Assembly: GCF_000015245.1 (NCBI RefSeq)
Contig: NC_008700.1
Location: 2,362,001 to 2,426,000, forward strand
Source of the DNA: Shewanella amazonensis SB2B
Lineage (GTDB): Bacteria > Pseudomonadota > Gammaproteobacteria > Enterobacterales > Shewanellaceae
DNA length: 64,000 nucleotides
Reading direction: 5' to 3'
Shown here in pieces: positions 34,494-42,558 of this stretch. A program made the position numbers and the translations under genes. The notes under the pieces are model-generated. The model ran no database searches and was not told where the DNA came from. It worked only from the letters and a program-made list of their open reading frames with translations. Positions within the stretch are counted from its first letter, which is position 1; each line of letters begins with the position of its first letter.

Positions 34494-35333
34494 ATGTCTC
34501 AAGTTCAGCTCGCCCATCCGGGTCCTATGACCCATGTCTGGTTGATAGCCAGACAGGAAGTTATCAAAGGTTTTTTTAATCTCAGGGGGCTCATTGCCCT
34601 GGTCGCATATTGTCTGGTGTGGGGTCTTATTCTCTACTATCCCATCCGTAGCGCCGCCAAATATATTGCCGATCCCCACATGCGTCAGACCCTGTCAGAA
34701 ATGCTTGGAGTGGTCAGTCCAAAGTATTTGCTCTCTTGGGATGTCCCTGAGCTGTCACTGTTTTGGGTTATCAGTCTCTATTGGTTTCCGCTGTTTGCTA
34801 TTTTAAGCAGTGCCGATCAATTCGCCTCGGATAAGAGTCGTAAGACCTTTCGCTTTTTGGTGCAGCGCACCGGGCGTGAAGCCCTGTTTTTCGGCCGGGT
34901 AGTCGGGCAATTATTATTGCAAAGTGCTTATATCGTCACTGCCGGACTCGCTACCCTGATGCTGACGCTGTTTCGTGAACCCGATCTTGCCGGTGCAGCG
35001 ATTTCTGACGGTATTGTGGTGCTGTTAAACCTGCTGATTGTGATAATGCCCTACATAGCGCTGATGGCCTTGCTATCGCTTTATGCCAACAGCGCCCGCC
35101 AGGCGACACTATTCGCCGTGTTGGTGTGGTGCGTTCTGGCTATTGTGTCGGCGTTGGCCGCTTATTATCTACCTTCTCTGCCGAGCCTTGACTGGCTGTT
35201 GCCAGGAAGCCAGATTGAGATGATTGTCGATAACACACCATTGGGGGCCCTGCTCCATGCGCCACTGCCTTTAGTGCAAACCGCTGTGCTGCTGTTTCTT
35301 GGACTGGCATATATGAAAAGGAGCGCACTGTGA
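34494..35333 (+). CDS. ABC-2 type transporter permease
   Basis: 279 residues with about six membrane segments; the first cytoplasmic/periplasmic loop carries RSAAKYIADPHMRQTLSEMLGVVSPKYLLSWDVPELSLFW. It looks like the permease half of a NosY/CcmB-like exporter. AGGA precedes the ATG. The stop overlaps the start of the ATPase gene (GTGA), so the two are made together. Substrate unknown. Confidence 0.85.
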   Translation: MSQVQLAHPGPMTHVWLIARQEVIKGFFNLRGLIALVAYCLVWGLILYYPIRSAAKYIADPHMRQTLSEMLGVVSPKYLLSWDVPELSLFWVISLYWFPLFAILSSADQFASDKSRKTFRFLVQRTGREALFFGRVVGQLLLQSAYIVTAGLATLMLTLFREPDLAGAAISDGIVVLLNLLIVIMPYIALMALLSLYANSARQATLFAVLVWCVLAIVSALAAYYLPSLPSLDWLLPGSQIEMIVDNTPLGALLHAPLPLVQTAVLLFLGLAYMKRSAL

Positions 35334-36235
35334 GCCTGATAGTTACCCGAAATCTGACCAAACGCTACGGCAGCAAAACTGCACTGGATGATGTATCTCT
35401 GCAAGTGGAAGCCGGCGCCCCGGTTGCACTCGTCGGTCCTAATGGTGCAGGTAAAACCACCCTGATGAGCCTGATGTGTGGTTATATTCAACCGGACGGC
35501 GGGAGCCTCGAAATTCTGGGTCATGTTCCGGGAAGTCGACAACTGTTGGGCAAGGTGTGTGCCCTGCCGCAGGACGCCTTGCTCGATCCCAATTTCAGCG
35601 TAGGCGAACAACTTTCATTTTTTGCGTCTCTACAGGGATTCTCTGCCAAAGACGCCCGCCGGGAAGCGGAGCGGGTATTGGAGCTGGTTGAGCTGAAAGA
35701 CGCAGCCAGACACAAACCCACTGCGCTAAGCCATGGCATGGGCAAGCGTGTTGCCATTGCACAGGCCCTGATCGGCACCCCTCAGCTTGTGCTGCTGGAT
35801 GAACCCACTGCCGGCTTAGATCCTGCCAACGCCCGAGCCGTAAGGGAGCTGATATCCCATGCAAGCGAACAAACAACCTTCCTGATTTCATCACACAATC
35901 TCGAAGAACTCGAACGTCTGTGTGACACAGTCCTTTATTTGGATAAGGGGAAACTCAGCCAGTCCCTGTCGATAAAGTCAGAGAGTGTTGAGCGCTTTTT
36001 AACACTGAGCCTCCAGGATAGTGCTGGGGAGGAACTTGGTGACAAACTGAGCACACTGCCTGGGGTCCACAGCGTGAAACGTCAACACAATGGCCGAGAG
36101 TTTATCATCGGATTTGAGCCTGCATCGAGGGACTACGGCCTGGAAAAAGCCGCGTTGGAGTTACTTGCCATAGAAGGCATTCGCTATCGACAACTGTTGA
36201 ATGGCAAAAGTTTGGAAGACAAGCTCTTTTCCTGA
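35330..36235 (+). CDS. ABC transporter ATP-binding protein
   Basis: 301 residues, GTG start with AAGGAG, overlapping the permease stop by 4 bases. Walker A GPNGAGKTT, signature LSHGMGKRVAIAQAL (where LSGGQ is usual), Walker B LVLLDEPTAGLD, and H-loop SSHNLEEL. The C-terminal ~90 residues (from about SESVERF) form an extra domain of the DrrA/CcmA-like type. It powers the neighbouring permease. There is no periplasmic binding protein, consistent with an exporter. Confidence 0.93.
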   Translation: MSLIVTRNLTKRYGSKTALDDVSLQVEAGAPVALVGPNGAGKTTLMSLMCGYIQPDGGSLEILGHVPGSRQLLGKVCALPQDALLDPNFSVGEQLSFFASLQGFSAKDARREAERVLELVELKDAARHKPTALSHGMGKRVAIAQALIGTPQLVLLDEPTAGLDPANARAVRELISHASEQTTFLISSHNLEELERLCDTVLYLDKGKLSQSLSIKSESVERFLTLSLQDSAGEELGDKLSTLPGVHSVKRQHNGREFIIGFEPASRDYGLEKAALELLAIEGIRYRQLLNGKSLEDKLFS

Positions 36236-36257
36236 TGTTTTCCTTAGCAGCGTAAAT

Positions 36258-36284
36258 AAAAAGCACCCACAGGGGTGCTTTTTT
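36258..36284 (+). terminator. Terminator after the ABC exporter genes
   Basis: AAAAGCACCC, loop ACAG..., GGGTGCTTTT with extra T residues, 22 bases after the stop. Confidence 0.85.
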
Positions 36285-36666
36285 ATACCATTGTGCAATG
36301 GCAGGGATGATCATCGCCAAACAAAAAGCCGGGCATCATATAAGTGTCACTGTCGCCCGTGTTCTGCACCGGTCAAACGCCTCAACTGAGCCTAAGAGTA
36401 ACTGTCAGGCTCCGAAAAGTCCGCGAACTTTGTCTATCAATAACATGCAATAACCCAACCTACACCGTGACCTTAAGCTCGACTAAAGGTCGTTCGCACA
36501 TTTTATCGTTCGGGATCGCTCAGGATTGCCTCTTCTGTGCTTACTACCGCTCAAATGAATCCCGACATGCCTCAAACGTCATCATCAGTTCTCGTTTGAA
36601 CGATTAAAACATGCCAGAAATCGTTACATGGCATGAAAAAAGCCGGTACTGACAAATTCGAGGCAA
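36285..36666. other. Non-coding region between convergent genes
   Basis: About 380 bases between the ABC exporter terminator and the cold-shock gene terminator. The open frames here have no family-like features or ribosome sites. I see no clear RNA gene. Confidence 0.4.
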
Positions 36667-36697
36667 CAAAAAAGCCGTGGCATTTGCCACGGCTTTT
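36667..36697 (-). terminator. Terminator after the CspA-family gene
   Basis: AAAAAGCCGTGGC, ATT loop, GCCACGGCTTTT; symmetrical enough to work in both directions. It ends about 20 bases downstream of the cold-shock stop codon. Confidence 0.85.
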
Positions 36698-36715
36698 ATA
36701 CATCTCTTGGGAGAA

Positions 36716-36925
36716 TTAACCGATTACGGTTACGTTCTCAGCCTGAGGACCTTTCTGACCCTGGGTCACGGTGAAAGACACCTTCTGACCTTCGTCCAGA
36801 GTCTTGAAACCGTCAGTGTTGATGGCGCGGAAGTGAACAAACACATCTGGGCCAGCTTCCTGAGCGATAAAACCAAAGCCTTTATCAGCGTTGAACCACT
36901 TAACTACACCAGTCACTTGAGACAT
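36716..36925 (-). CDS. CspA-family cold-shock protein
   Basis: 69 residues from ATG 36925 (MSQVTGVVKWFNADKGFGFI), with AGGAT upstream; an in-frame extension to 36958 lies in the leader. Single cold-shock domain with RNP1 KGFGFI and RNP2 VFVHF, an RNA chaperone. It has a strong promoter at 37064-37091 and a leader of about 130 bases, as cold-regulated csp genes often have, so post-transcriptional control by temperature is plausible but not shown. Confidence 0.95.
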   Translation of the reverse strand: MSQVTGVVKWFNADKGFGFIAQEAGPDVFVHFRAINTDGFKTLDEGQKVSFTVTQGQKGPQAENVTVIG

Positions 36926-37057
36926 ATTGGTATCCTGTAACATTAAATATTTAAACAATTGCCGGTTAGGGCGGTGGAGCGGGAAAAGCCGGTATTACTT
37001 AATGTTTACAGGACAAACTGGTCGTGCGGAACACAAAATAAATCCAACCTTCAAGCT
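36926..37057 (-). promoter_or_regulatory. Long 5' leader of the CspA-family mRNA
   Basis: About 130 transcribed, untranslated bases between the predicted promoter and the ATG. It includes a GC-rich stretch near 36960-36992 that can form GCCGGT...ACCGGC type pairing (36961-36966 with 36988-36993, imperfect). Role in cold regulation is inference from csp genes elsewhere. Confidence 0.5.
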
Positions 37058-37063
37058 TCATCG

Positions 37064-37091
37064 ACTATACTCCATCCTAGACATAAGTCAA
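37064..37091 (-). promoter_or_regulatory. Strong sigma-70 promoter of the CspA-family gene
   Basis: On the minus strand TTGACT (37086-37091), 16 bases, TATAGT (37064-37069). Both hexamers differ from consensus by one base. Confidence 0.8.
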
Positions 37092-37212
37092 CAAACCTTT
37101 GTGTATGTCGTTCTGATTTTTTACTTACATTTCTGGAATTTGGCTTAAGACCTGTTTAAATATCATACAGACAGCCTCTCAAGCCCATGCCAAGCTATTC
37201 TATTTCCAAGTT

Positions 37213-38052
37213 TTACAGCACCCGACGCTGTAAATTTATCCGAAAATCCAGTTCGCAACTGAATGGCTCGCCAGCAAGCTGTGTGCGTGCCTCTGGGGTA
37301 AACTTCCAAGCGTAGGGAGTCATTTCAAGAAATGCGAGTATGAGCTCGGGGTTTTCCATCTCGAGCTGCCATTGCAAGCGCTCTGAACTCACGATTTCAA
37401 ATCCATCGATTTGCTCTACGCTATCTTCATGCAACCTTGGGGTGTCGTATATGCGCTGCTTGACGGCGAAGTGATGCATGGGCCCGGCTGACACTGTCAG
37501 CAAATGGCCACCCGGTTTAACCAAGCGCTTGAGTTCTTCAGGTTTTGAGGGCGCATAAATGCGTACTACTAGGTCGAAAAACTCACTTGCAAACGGCGTG
37601 TCAAAACTGCTGGCAACACAAAAATGAATTTGCGGATATCGTTTGGCTGCCGCCTTCAGGGCAGCCCTGGAAATGTCCAGGCCGTAAAGTTGGGGCCAAA
37701 TGTCTTCCTTTGCCAGAACCTGTTGCAGCCTGTGGGTGTAGTAGCCCTCCCCACACCCGAGATCCAGTATGGTTGCTGGACTTACCGGTAACCCAAGTAC
37801 CAATTCCCCCACCCTGTCACTCAGTGCTTGGTAAGAGCCCGACTCCAAAAACAAGCGACGGGCCTGCATCATCTCCTTGTTGTCGCCGGGGTCCTTTGAC
37901 TTTTTTTTCTGTACCGGTAACAGATTGACATAGCCCTCTTTTGCCTTGTCGAATCTATGACCTGCGGGGCATACCAAGCCGGTTGTTTCCGACTGCAAGG
38001 ACGCTTTACATAAAGGACAAAGGTAAATCGGCTGAATGTTCTGGGCTACCAT
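37213..38052 (-). CDS. rlmA: 23S rRNA (guanine-745-N1)-methyltransferase RlmA
   Basis: 279 residues. N-terminal zinc site C12-x2-C15...C28-x3-H32 (LCPLC, VCPAGH), followed by the DKAKEGYVNLLPVQKKKSKDPGDNKEMMQAR segment that marks RlmA(I), and the SAM site ILDLGCGEGYYT. It methylates G745 in 23S rRNA helix 35. The ATG overlaps the stop of the upstream unknown gene by one base (TAATG). Confidence 0.94.
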   Translation of the reverse strand: MVAQNIQPIYLCPLCKASLQSETTGLVCPAGHRFDKAKEGYVNLLPVQKKKSKDPGDNKEMMQARRLFLESGSYQALSDRVGELVLGLPVSPATILDLGCGEGYYTHRLQQVLAKEDIWPQLYGLDISRAALKAAAKRYPQIHFCVASSFDTPFASEFFDLVVRIYAPSKPEELKRLVKPGGHLLTVSAGPMHHFAVKQRIYDTPRLHEDSVEQIDGFEIVSSERLQWQLEMENPELILAFLEMTPYAWKFTPEARTQLAGEPFSCELDFRINLQRRVL

Positions 38053-38954
38053 TAATCTTCCTCTGCGATAGCCAACACCATCGCGTTAACCTCTGGTGTT
38101 GATAAAAGCTCGTAACACTCCAACAGACGTTTGAGTTTGTCTATGTTCTGTCCGTAATCGTTGGCACTGGTACCTATTTTGGGGCGTTCCTGAGACTGCG
38201 CGTACTGCCTGAGCAACCATTGGCGACGCTGACTCAGCATGGGTTCAATGCGCATCGCTTCGGCTGCAACGCCAGGATGGCACTCGACACCAGACAGATA
38301 AGCGACCAGTTCGTGCCTTGCTTGTTCAAGCTCAGTAATGAGCAGCGCTAAAGCGGCGCTGCTTTCGCCATATTCGGGTTCCCGGGCGAGGACATATTTG
38401 GCGTTTTTCAAAACCGAGGGCCCCTCACACAGGTGTAAATCGGTTTCAAGCGCGACGAGATTAAACTCCCCTTCACCGTCCAGTCGAACCCCCAATAACC
38501 CTGAATCGCGTTGTTCAACCGCCAGGGTGATTAGCAAACCACGGCGCAGTCTCGCCAATAAGCGCGCCGGCGTACGGGAACTGTTGGCGTATACTCTGAG
38601 TCCTTGCCCTTGTCCGCGAAGCAGATGTTCAGATGCATCTGCCCTGTTCATGTGATCCGCAATAGCCGTTTGCCCCTTGTCATCGACTATGACTGATTGA
38701 CACTGCTCTTCATTGTTAGGTACTTGATCGTTAGGCTCTTGGTAAGGAAGCAAGCTAAAGCCCGCTTGTAACCTCAGTAAAAACTCAGCGTCGGTTCCTG
38801 TTTGGGTGACCACCAATTCGATAAGAGGCGCTCGCATCACCTGCATCAGTACAAAATCACTGACGTCGTCGGTGAGGTTCAGTAAAAAACGAGAAGACGG
38901 CCGCTCCGCGTCGATACTGATGAGTTCTGGCAACCGAAAATATTGATTAAACAT
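38052..38954 (-). CDS. Protein of unknown function upstream of rlmA
   Basis: 300 residues, no signal peptide or membrane segment, no motif I recognise. The first ~70 residues look like beta-rich folded sequence, a polar low-complexity stretch lies near 75-110, and the last ~110 residues are helical (SSAALALLITELEQARHELVAYL; QRRQWLLRQYAQSQ). Codon use is like its neighbours. It is joined to rlmA by a one-base stop/start overlap. Confidence 0.7.
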   Translation of the reverse strand: MFNQYFRLPELISIDAERPSSRFLLNLTDDVSDFVLMQVMRAPLIELVVTQTGTDAEFLLRLQAGFSLLPYQEPNDQVPNNEEQCQSVIVDDKGQTAIADHMNRADASEHLLRGQGQGLRVYANSSRTPARLLARLRRGLLITLAVEQRDSGLLGVRLDGEGEFNLVALETDLHLCEGPSVLKNAKYVLAREPEYGESSAALALLITELEQARHELVAYLSGVECHPGVAAEAMRIEPMLSQRRQWLLRQYAQSQERPKIGTSANDYGQNIDKLKRLLECYELLSTPEVNAMVLAIAEED

Positions 38955-39156
38955 GAGTAAATCCTTCCACTGGTGGATTATTTTACCTCTGTATCACATT
39001 TATGGTCATCCGCAATTTACGTAAAGGCCCCAACAAATCGCTCAGTCTGGCGTATATTTACCCAACAAGACGGCAAGGAAACCGGTAAGAGATGAATATG
39101 GCGCATCAAGTGATAAGATAAGCGCTTAACTTGTCACGGACAGAGCTAATTTCCCG

Positions 39157-40569
39157 ATGGAAAACTATATTCAGCCCACTATTTTTTGGCACGACTATGA
39201 AACGTTCGGGGCCAGTCCTGCGAAGGACAGGCCTGCACAATTTGCCGGTGTCAGAACCGATCTGGACCTGAATATCATCGACGAGCCTGTCACATTTTAC
39301 TGCCGTTTAAGCCCCGATTATTTACCCGCACCGGAGGCGATTCTCATCACAGGTATTACGCCGCAACTGGCGAATCGTCAGGGCTTGCCTGAAACCGAAT
39401 TCATGGGCCGTATCCAGGCCATTTTCAGCAGACCCAATACCTGTGTTGCGGGCTACAACTCGCTGCGCTTTGATGATGAAGTAAGTCGCTACGGTTTTTA
39501 CCGCAACTTTATTGACCCTTATGCCCGTGAGTGGCAACAGGGCAATTCCCGCTGGGATATTATCGATCTTGTGCGTGCCTGCTATGCCCTACGCCCGGAA
39601 GGCATTAACTGGCCAGAAAAAGAGGACGGCAGTCCCAGCTTTAAACTTGAGCATCTGACAGCAGCCAATGGCCTTGGACACGACAAGGCCCACGATGCCA
39701 TGTCAGATGTGTATGCCACAATCGCACTGGCCCGGCTAATCAAGGAAAAGCAGCCCAAGCTGTTCGACTATTACTTCCGCTTAAGGCGTAAACAAGCCGT
39801 GGCCGAACAAATCGATGTACTGGCGATGCAGCCGCTGGTGCACATCAGCTCCAAAATACCGGCAACCCAGGGCTGTGCAACCTTGATAGCTCCGGTAGCG
39901 CACCATATGCGCAATAAAAATGCCGTCATTTGCGTCAATCTGGCCATGGACATTCAGCCACTGATTGACCTCGATGTGGATGCACTGAGAACCCGGCTTT
40001 ATACCAAGCGTGAAGACCTCGCCAATGATGAGCTGCCCGTGCCTGTGAAGCAAATTCATCTGAATAAATGCCCCTTTGTCGCCAACGCCAAAACTCTGGA
40101 TGACGCCAATGCTGAGCGATTGGGCATAGATAAAGCCTTTGCCCGTGAACAATATCGCTTACTCAAACAGCATCCTGAGATCCGCGAAAAACTTACGGCA
40201 CTGTTTGAGGAAGAACCCCAGGGTATGTCCAACGATCCCGACTACTCCCTCTACAGTGGTGGTTTTTTCTCTCCTGCCGATCGTGCAAAAATGGACATCA
40301 TACGGAATACGTCGCCGGAGCACTTAGCCGCGCTGGAACTGCAGTTTGATGATACCCGTCTGCCAGAGATGCTCTTTCGCTACCGGGCTCGCAACTACCC
40401 GCTCACCTTGTCCTATGATGAAAGCCTGCGCTGGCGAGAGTTTTGTCAGGCCCGCTTGAACGACCCTGACTATGTCATCCGCCTTGAAAACTTGCTGGAA
40501 GAAACCACCAAGGATGAAAAAAAGCAAAAGCTCCTCGGCGCTTTATGTCAGTACCTGCAGTCGCTTTAG
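39157..40569 (+). CDS. sbcB: Exodeoxyribonuclease I
   Basis: 470 residues. 3'-to-5' single-strand DNA exonuclease of the DEDDh class. Exo I motif WHDYETFGASP, Exo II in GYNSLRFDDEVSRYG, and Exo III HDAMSDVYATIALA hold the four acidic metal ligands and the catalytic histidine. The SH3-like and helical C-terminal regions are present at full length. It acts in mismatch and recombination repair and contacts SSB. Confidence 0.97.
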   Translation: MENYIQPTIFWHDYETFGASPAKDRPAQFAGVRTDLDLNIIDEPVTFYCRLSPDYLPAPEAILITGITPQLANRQGLPETEFMGRIQAIFSRPNTCVAGYNSLRFDDEVSRYGFYRNFIDPYAREWQQGNSRWDIIDLVRACYALRPEGINWPEKEDGSPSFKLEHLTAANGLGHDKAHDAMSDVYATIALARLIKEKQPKLFDYYFRLRRKQAVAEQIDVLAMQPLVHISSKIPATQGCATLIAPVAHHMRNKNAVICVNLAMDIQPLIDLDVDALRTRLYTKREDLANDELPVPVKQIHLNKCPFVANAKTLDDANAERLGIDKAFAREQYRLLKQHPEIREKLTALFEEEPQGMSNDPDYSLYSGGFFSPADRAKMDIIRNTSPEHLAALELQFDDTRLPEMLFRYRARNYPLTLSYDESLRWREFCQARLNDPDYVIRLENLLEETTKDEKKQKLLGALCQYLQSL

Positions 40570-40666
40570 CAGAAAACCCACATAAAATGGGATTAGACTC
40601 CCATTATCTGTGTAACAGAATAACTAAACTGCAAGTCAGTAAAATTAACAGCGAAGGAAAACGGCT

Positions 40667-41557
40667 ATGCAAGACAGATTTGTCCGCCGGATAAACGAGC
40701 TGCCAAAAGCATTGGCAGATGAACTGCTTCCCATGCTGGGTGAGCAATTTTGTGGTCATTTGGATGCGCAGCAGGTAAAGCAGCTCTGCGCAGTGTCAGC
40801 AATGGATAGCCACGAGCTGGGATTGGCACTGCTGCCCATCGCAGCTGCACTGGCTAAGCCTCCAGTAAGTAACTTTTATGTGGGTGCCATTGCCGTGGGA
40901 AGCGGCGGCGACTTTTACATGGGAGCCAATCTGGAGCTGCAGGGTGAAGCCTTGTTTCACTCGGTCCATGCCGAGCAAAGTGCCATCAGCCACGCCTGGC
41001 TAAGTGGTGAAACACAAATCAGCGATATCATAGTCAACGCCAGCCCCTGCGGTCATTGCCGCCAGTTTATGAACGAGCTGGTGCAGGGTCAGGCTATTCG
41101 TATTCACCTGCCGGGGCAAGACACTGCGCCACTGAGCCACTATCTGCCCTATGCCTTCGGTCCTGCCGATTTAAATGTTACAGCGCCTCTGCTATCAAAA
41201 CAGCAAACGGAACTGGTACTGGAAAGTGATGATCCCTTGCTGATTGAAGCACTCGATCACGCCGGTTTGTCCTACGCCCCATACAGCCAGTGTCACGCCG
41301 CGGTGGTGCTGGAAACTGAAGACGGCGCTAGTTTCTGCGGCCGCTATGCCGAAAACGCCGCCTTTAATCCATCGATGTTGCCCATGCAGATGGCATTGTC
41401 GGCTCTTGTCAGACACAACCGCAGCTTCAGTGACATCAAACGTGCAGTGTTGCTTGAGTCATCACAGGGTAAAATTTCCCTGGTTGGTGCCACCATGGAC
41501 GCCCTCCATGCCGTTGCCGTGGTTGAGCTCGAGCATCTGGTCGTTGACCCTGTGTAA
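40667..41557 (+). CDS. cdd: Cytidine deaminase
   Basis: 296 residues, the long dimeric E. coli-type enzyme made of two related domains. The active N-terminal domain has the HAE motif (VHAEQSAISHAWL, Glu as proton shuttle) and the zinc cysteines PCGHC. The C-terminal domain lacks them (broken half). It deaminates cytidine and deoxycytidine for pyrimidine salvage. GAAGGA precedes the ATG; a terminator follows. Confidence 0.96.
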   Translation: MQDRFVRRINELPKALADELLPMLGEQFCGHLDAQQVKQLCAVSAMDSHELGLALLPIAAALAKPPVSNFYVGAIAVGSGGDFYMGANLELQGEALFHSVHAEQSAISHAWLSGETQISDIIVNASPCGHCRQFMNELVQGQAIRIHLPGQDTAPLSHYLPYAFGPADLNVTAPLLSKQQTELVLESDDPLLIEALDHAGLSYAPYSQCHAAVVLETEDGASFCGRYAENAAFNPSMLPMQMALSALVRHNRSFSDIKRAVLLESSQGKISLVGATMDALHAVAVVELEHLVVDPV

Positions 41558-41575
41558 ACCCAAAGCTAATGCAGT

Positions 41576-41602
41576 AAAAAGCCCGCTTCATGCGGGCTTT
41601 TT
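41576..41602. terminator. Terminator between cdd and the convergent dehydrogenase gene
   Basis: AAAAAGCCCGC, TTCA loop, GCGGGCTTTTT; symmetrical, so it can serve both converging genes. Confidence 0.85.
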
Positions 41603-41658
41603 GTTTTATCGGGAACGGCTCTACCACCGAACTAGCTGACGATTGATTTAACCAGGAG

Positions 41659-42534
41659 TTATTTTCGGCTTTTTTCGAGGCGGGCCATCAGGCTTGAGGT
41701 ATCCCAGCGATTGCCCCCCATGCCCTGTACTTCTGAGTAAAACTGATCCACAAGGGCTGTCAGCGGCAGATGCGAGCCATTACGGCGGGCTTCTTCCAGG
41801 GCGATACCCAAGTCTTTACGCATCCAGTCTATGGCAAACCCGAAGTTGTACTCACCGGCCCACATGGACTTATAGCGGTTTTCCATCTGCCAGCTTTGGG
41901 CGGCGCCTTTGCTGATGACTTCCACCACTTTTTCGCCATCAAGGCCTGCGCTACGGGCAAAATGCAGTGCTTCGGCCAGCCCTTGGACCACACCGGCGAT
42001 ACAAATTTGGTTCACCATCTTGGTGAGCTGGCCTGCACCTGTTTCACCCAGACGCTCGGCGCAGCGGGCGTAGCTCATGATGACGTCTTTTACCTGGTTA
42101 AACACGGCTTCATCACCGCCTGCCATCACGGTCAGTACGCCATTTTCGGCGCCGGCCTGACCGCCTGAGACTGGTGCGTCAACAAAGCCAAAGCCTTGAG
42201 CGTTCAGCGCGGCGCCAATCTCGCGGGCAATGTCGGCAGACGCTGTGGTGTGGTCAACCAGCACGGCACCTGCATTGAGACCATGGATAACGCCATCTTC
42301 TCCAAGTACCACCTGGTGCAAATCTTTATCGTTGCCCACGCAGGTAAAAACGATGTCCTGGTCTTCAGCCGCAAGCTTTGGACTCAGCGCCATGGCGCCA
42401 CCAAACTGCTTCACCCAGGCTTCAGCCTTGGCGGTGGTCCGGTTATACACAGTCACCTGGTGACCAGCCTTGACCAAATGTCCGGCCATGGGATATCCCA
42501 TCACCCCCAGTCCGAGAAATGCCACTTTTGCCAT
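41659..42534 (-). CDS. Beta-hydroxyacid dehydrogenase (3-hydroxyisobutyrate / tartronate semialdehyde reductase type)
   Basis: 291 residues. Rossmann start AFLGLGVMGYPMAGHL, substrate-binding VDAPVSGGQAGAENGVLTVMAGG, and the catalytic Lys in GAGQLTKMVNQI. The cofactor loop VYNRTTAKAE carries Asn-Arg-Thr after the second strand, which in this family favours NADPH. The exact hydroxyacid cannot be fixed. It follows the FGGY kinase gene by 24 bases. Confidence 0.88.
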   Translation of the reverse strand: MAKVAFLGLGVMGYPMAGHLVKAGHQVTVYNRTTAKAEAWVKQFGGAMALSPKLAAEDQDIVFTCVGNDKDLHQVVLGEDGVIHGLNAGAVLVDHTTASADIAREIGAALNAQGFGFVDAPVSGGQAGAENGVLTVMAGGDEAVFNQVKDVIMSYARCAERLGETGAGQLTKMVNQICIAGVVQGLAEALHFARSAGLDGEKVVEVISKGAAQSWQMENRYKSMWAGEYNFGFAIDWMRKDLGIALEEARRNGSHLPLTALVDQFYSEVQGMGGNRWDTSSLMARLEKSRK

Positions 42535-42558
42535 TGTTCTTCCTTTCGTGTCTCGCGA

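Noticed and set aside
36344..36607. 87-codon open frame on the plus strand between the ABC exporter and the cold-shock gene
   Set aside because: No ribosome site, no family-like sequence, and it sits between two terminators of convergent genes.
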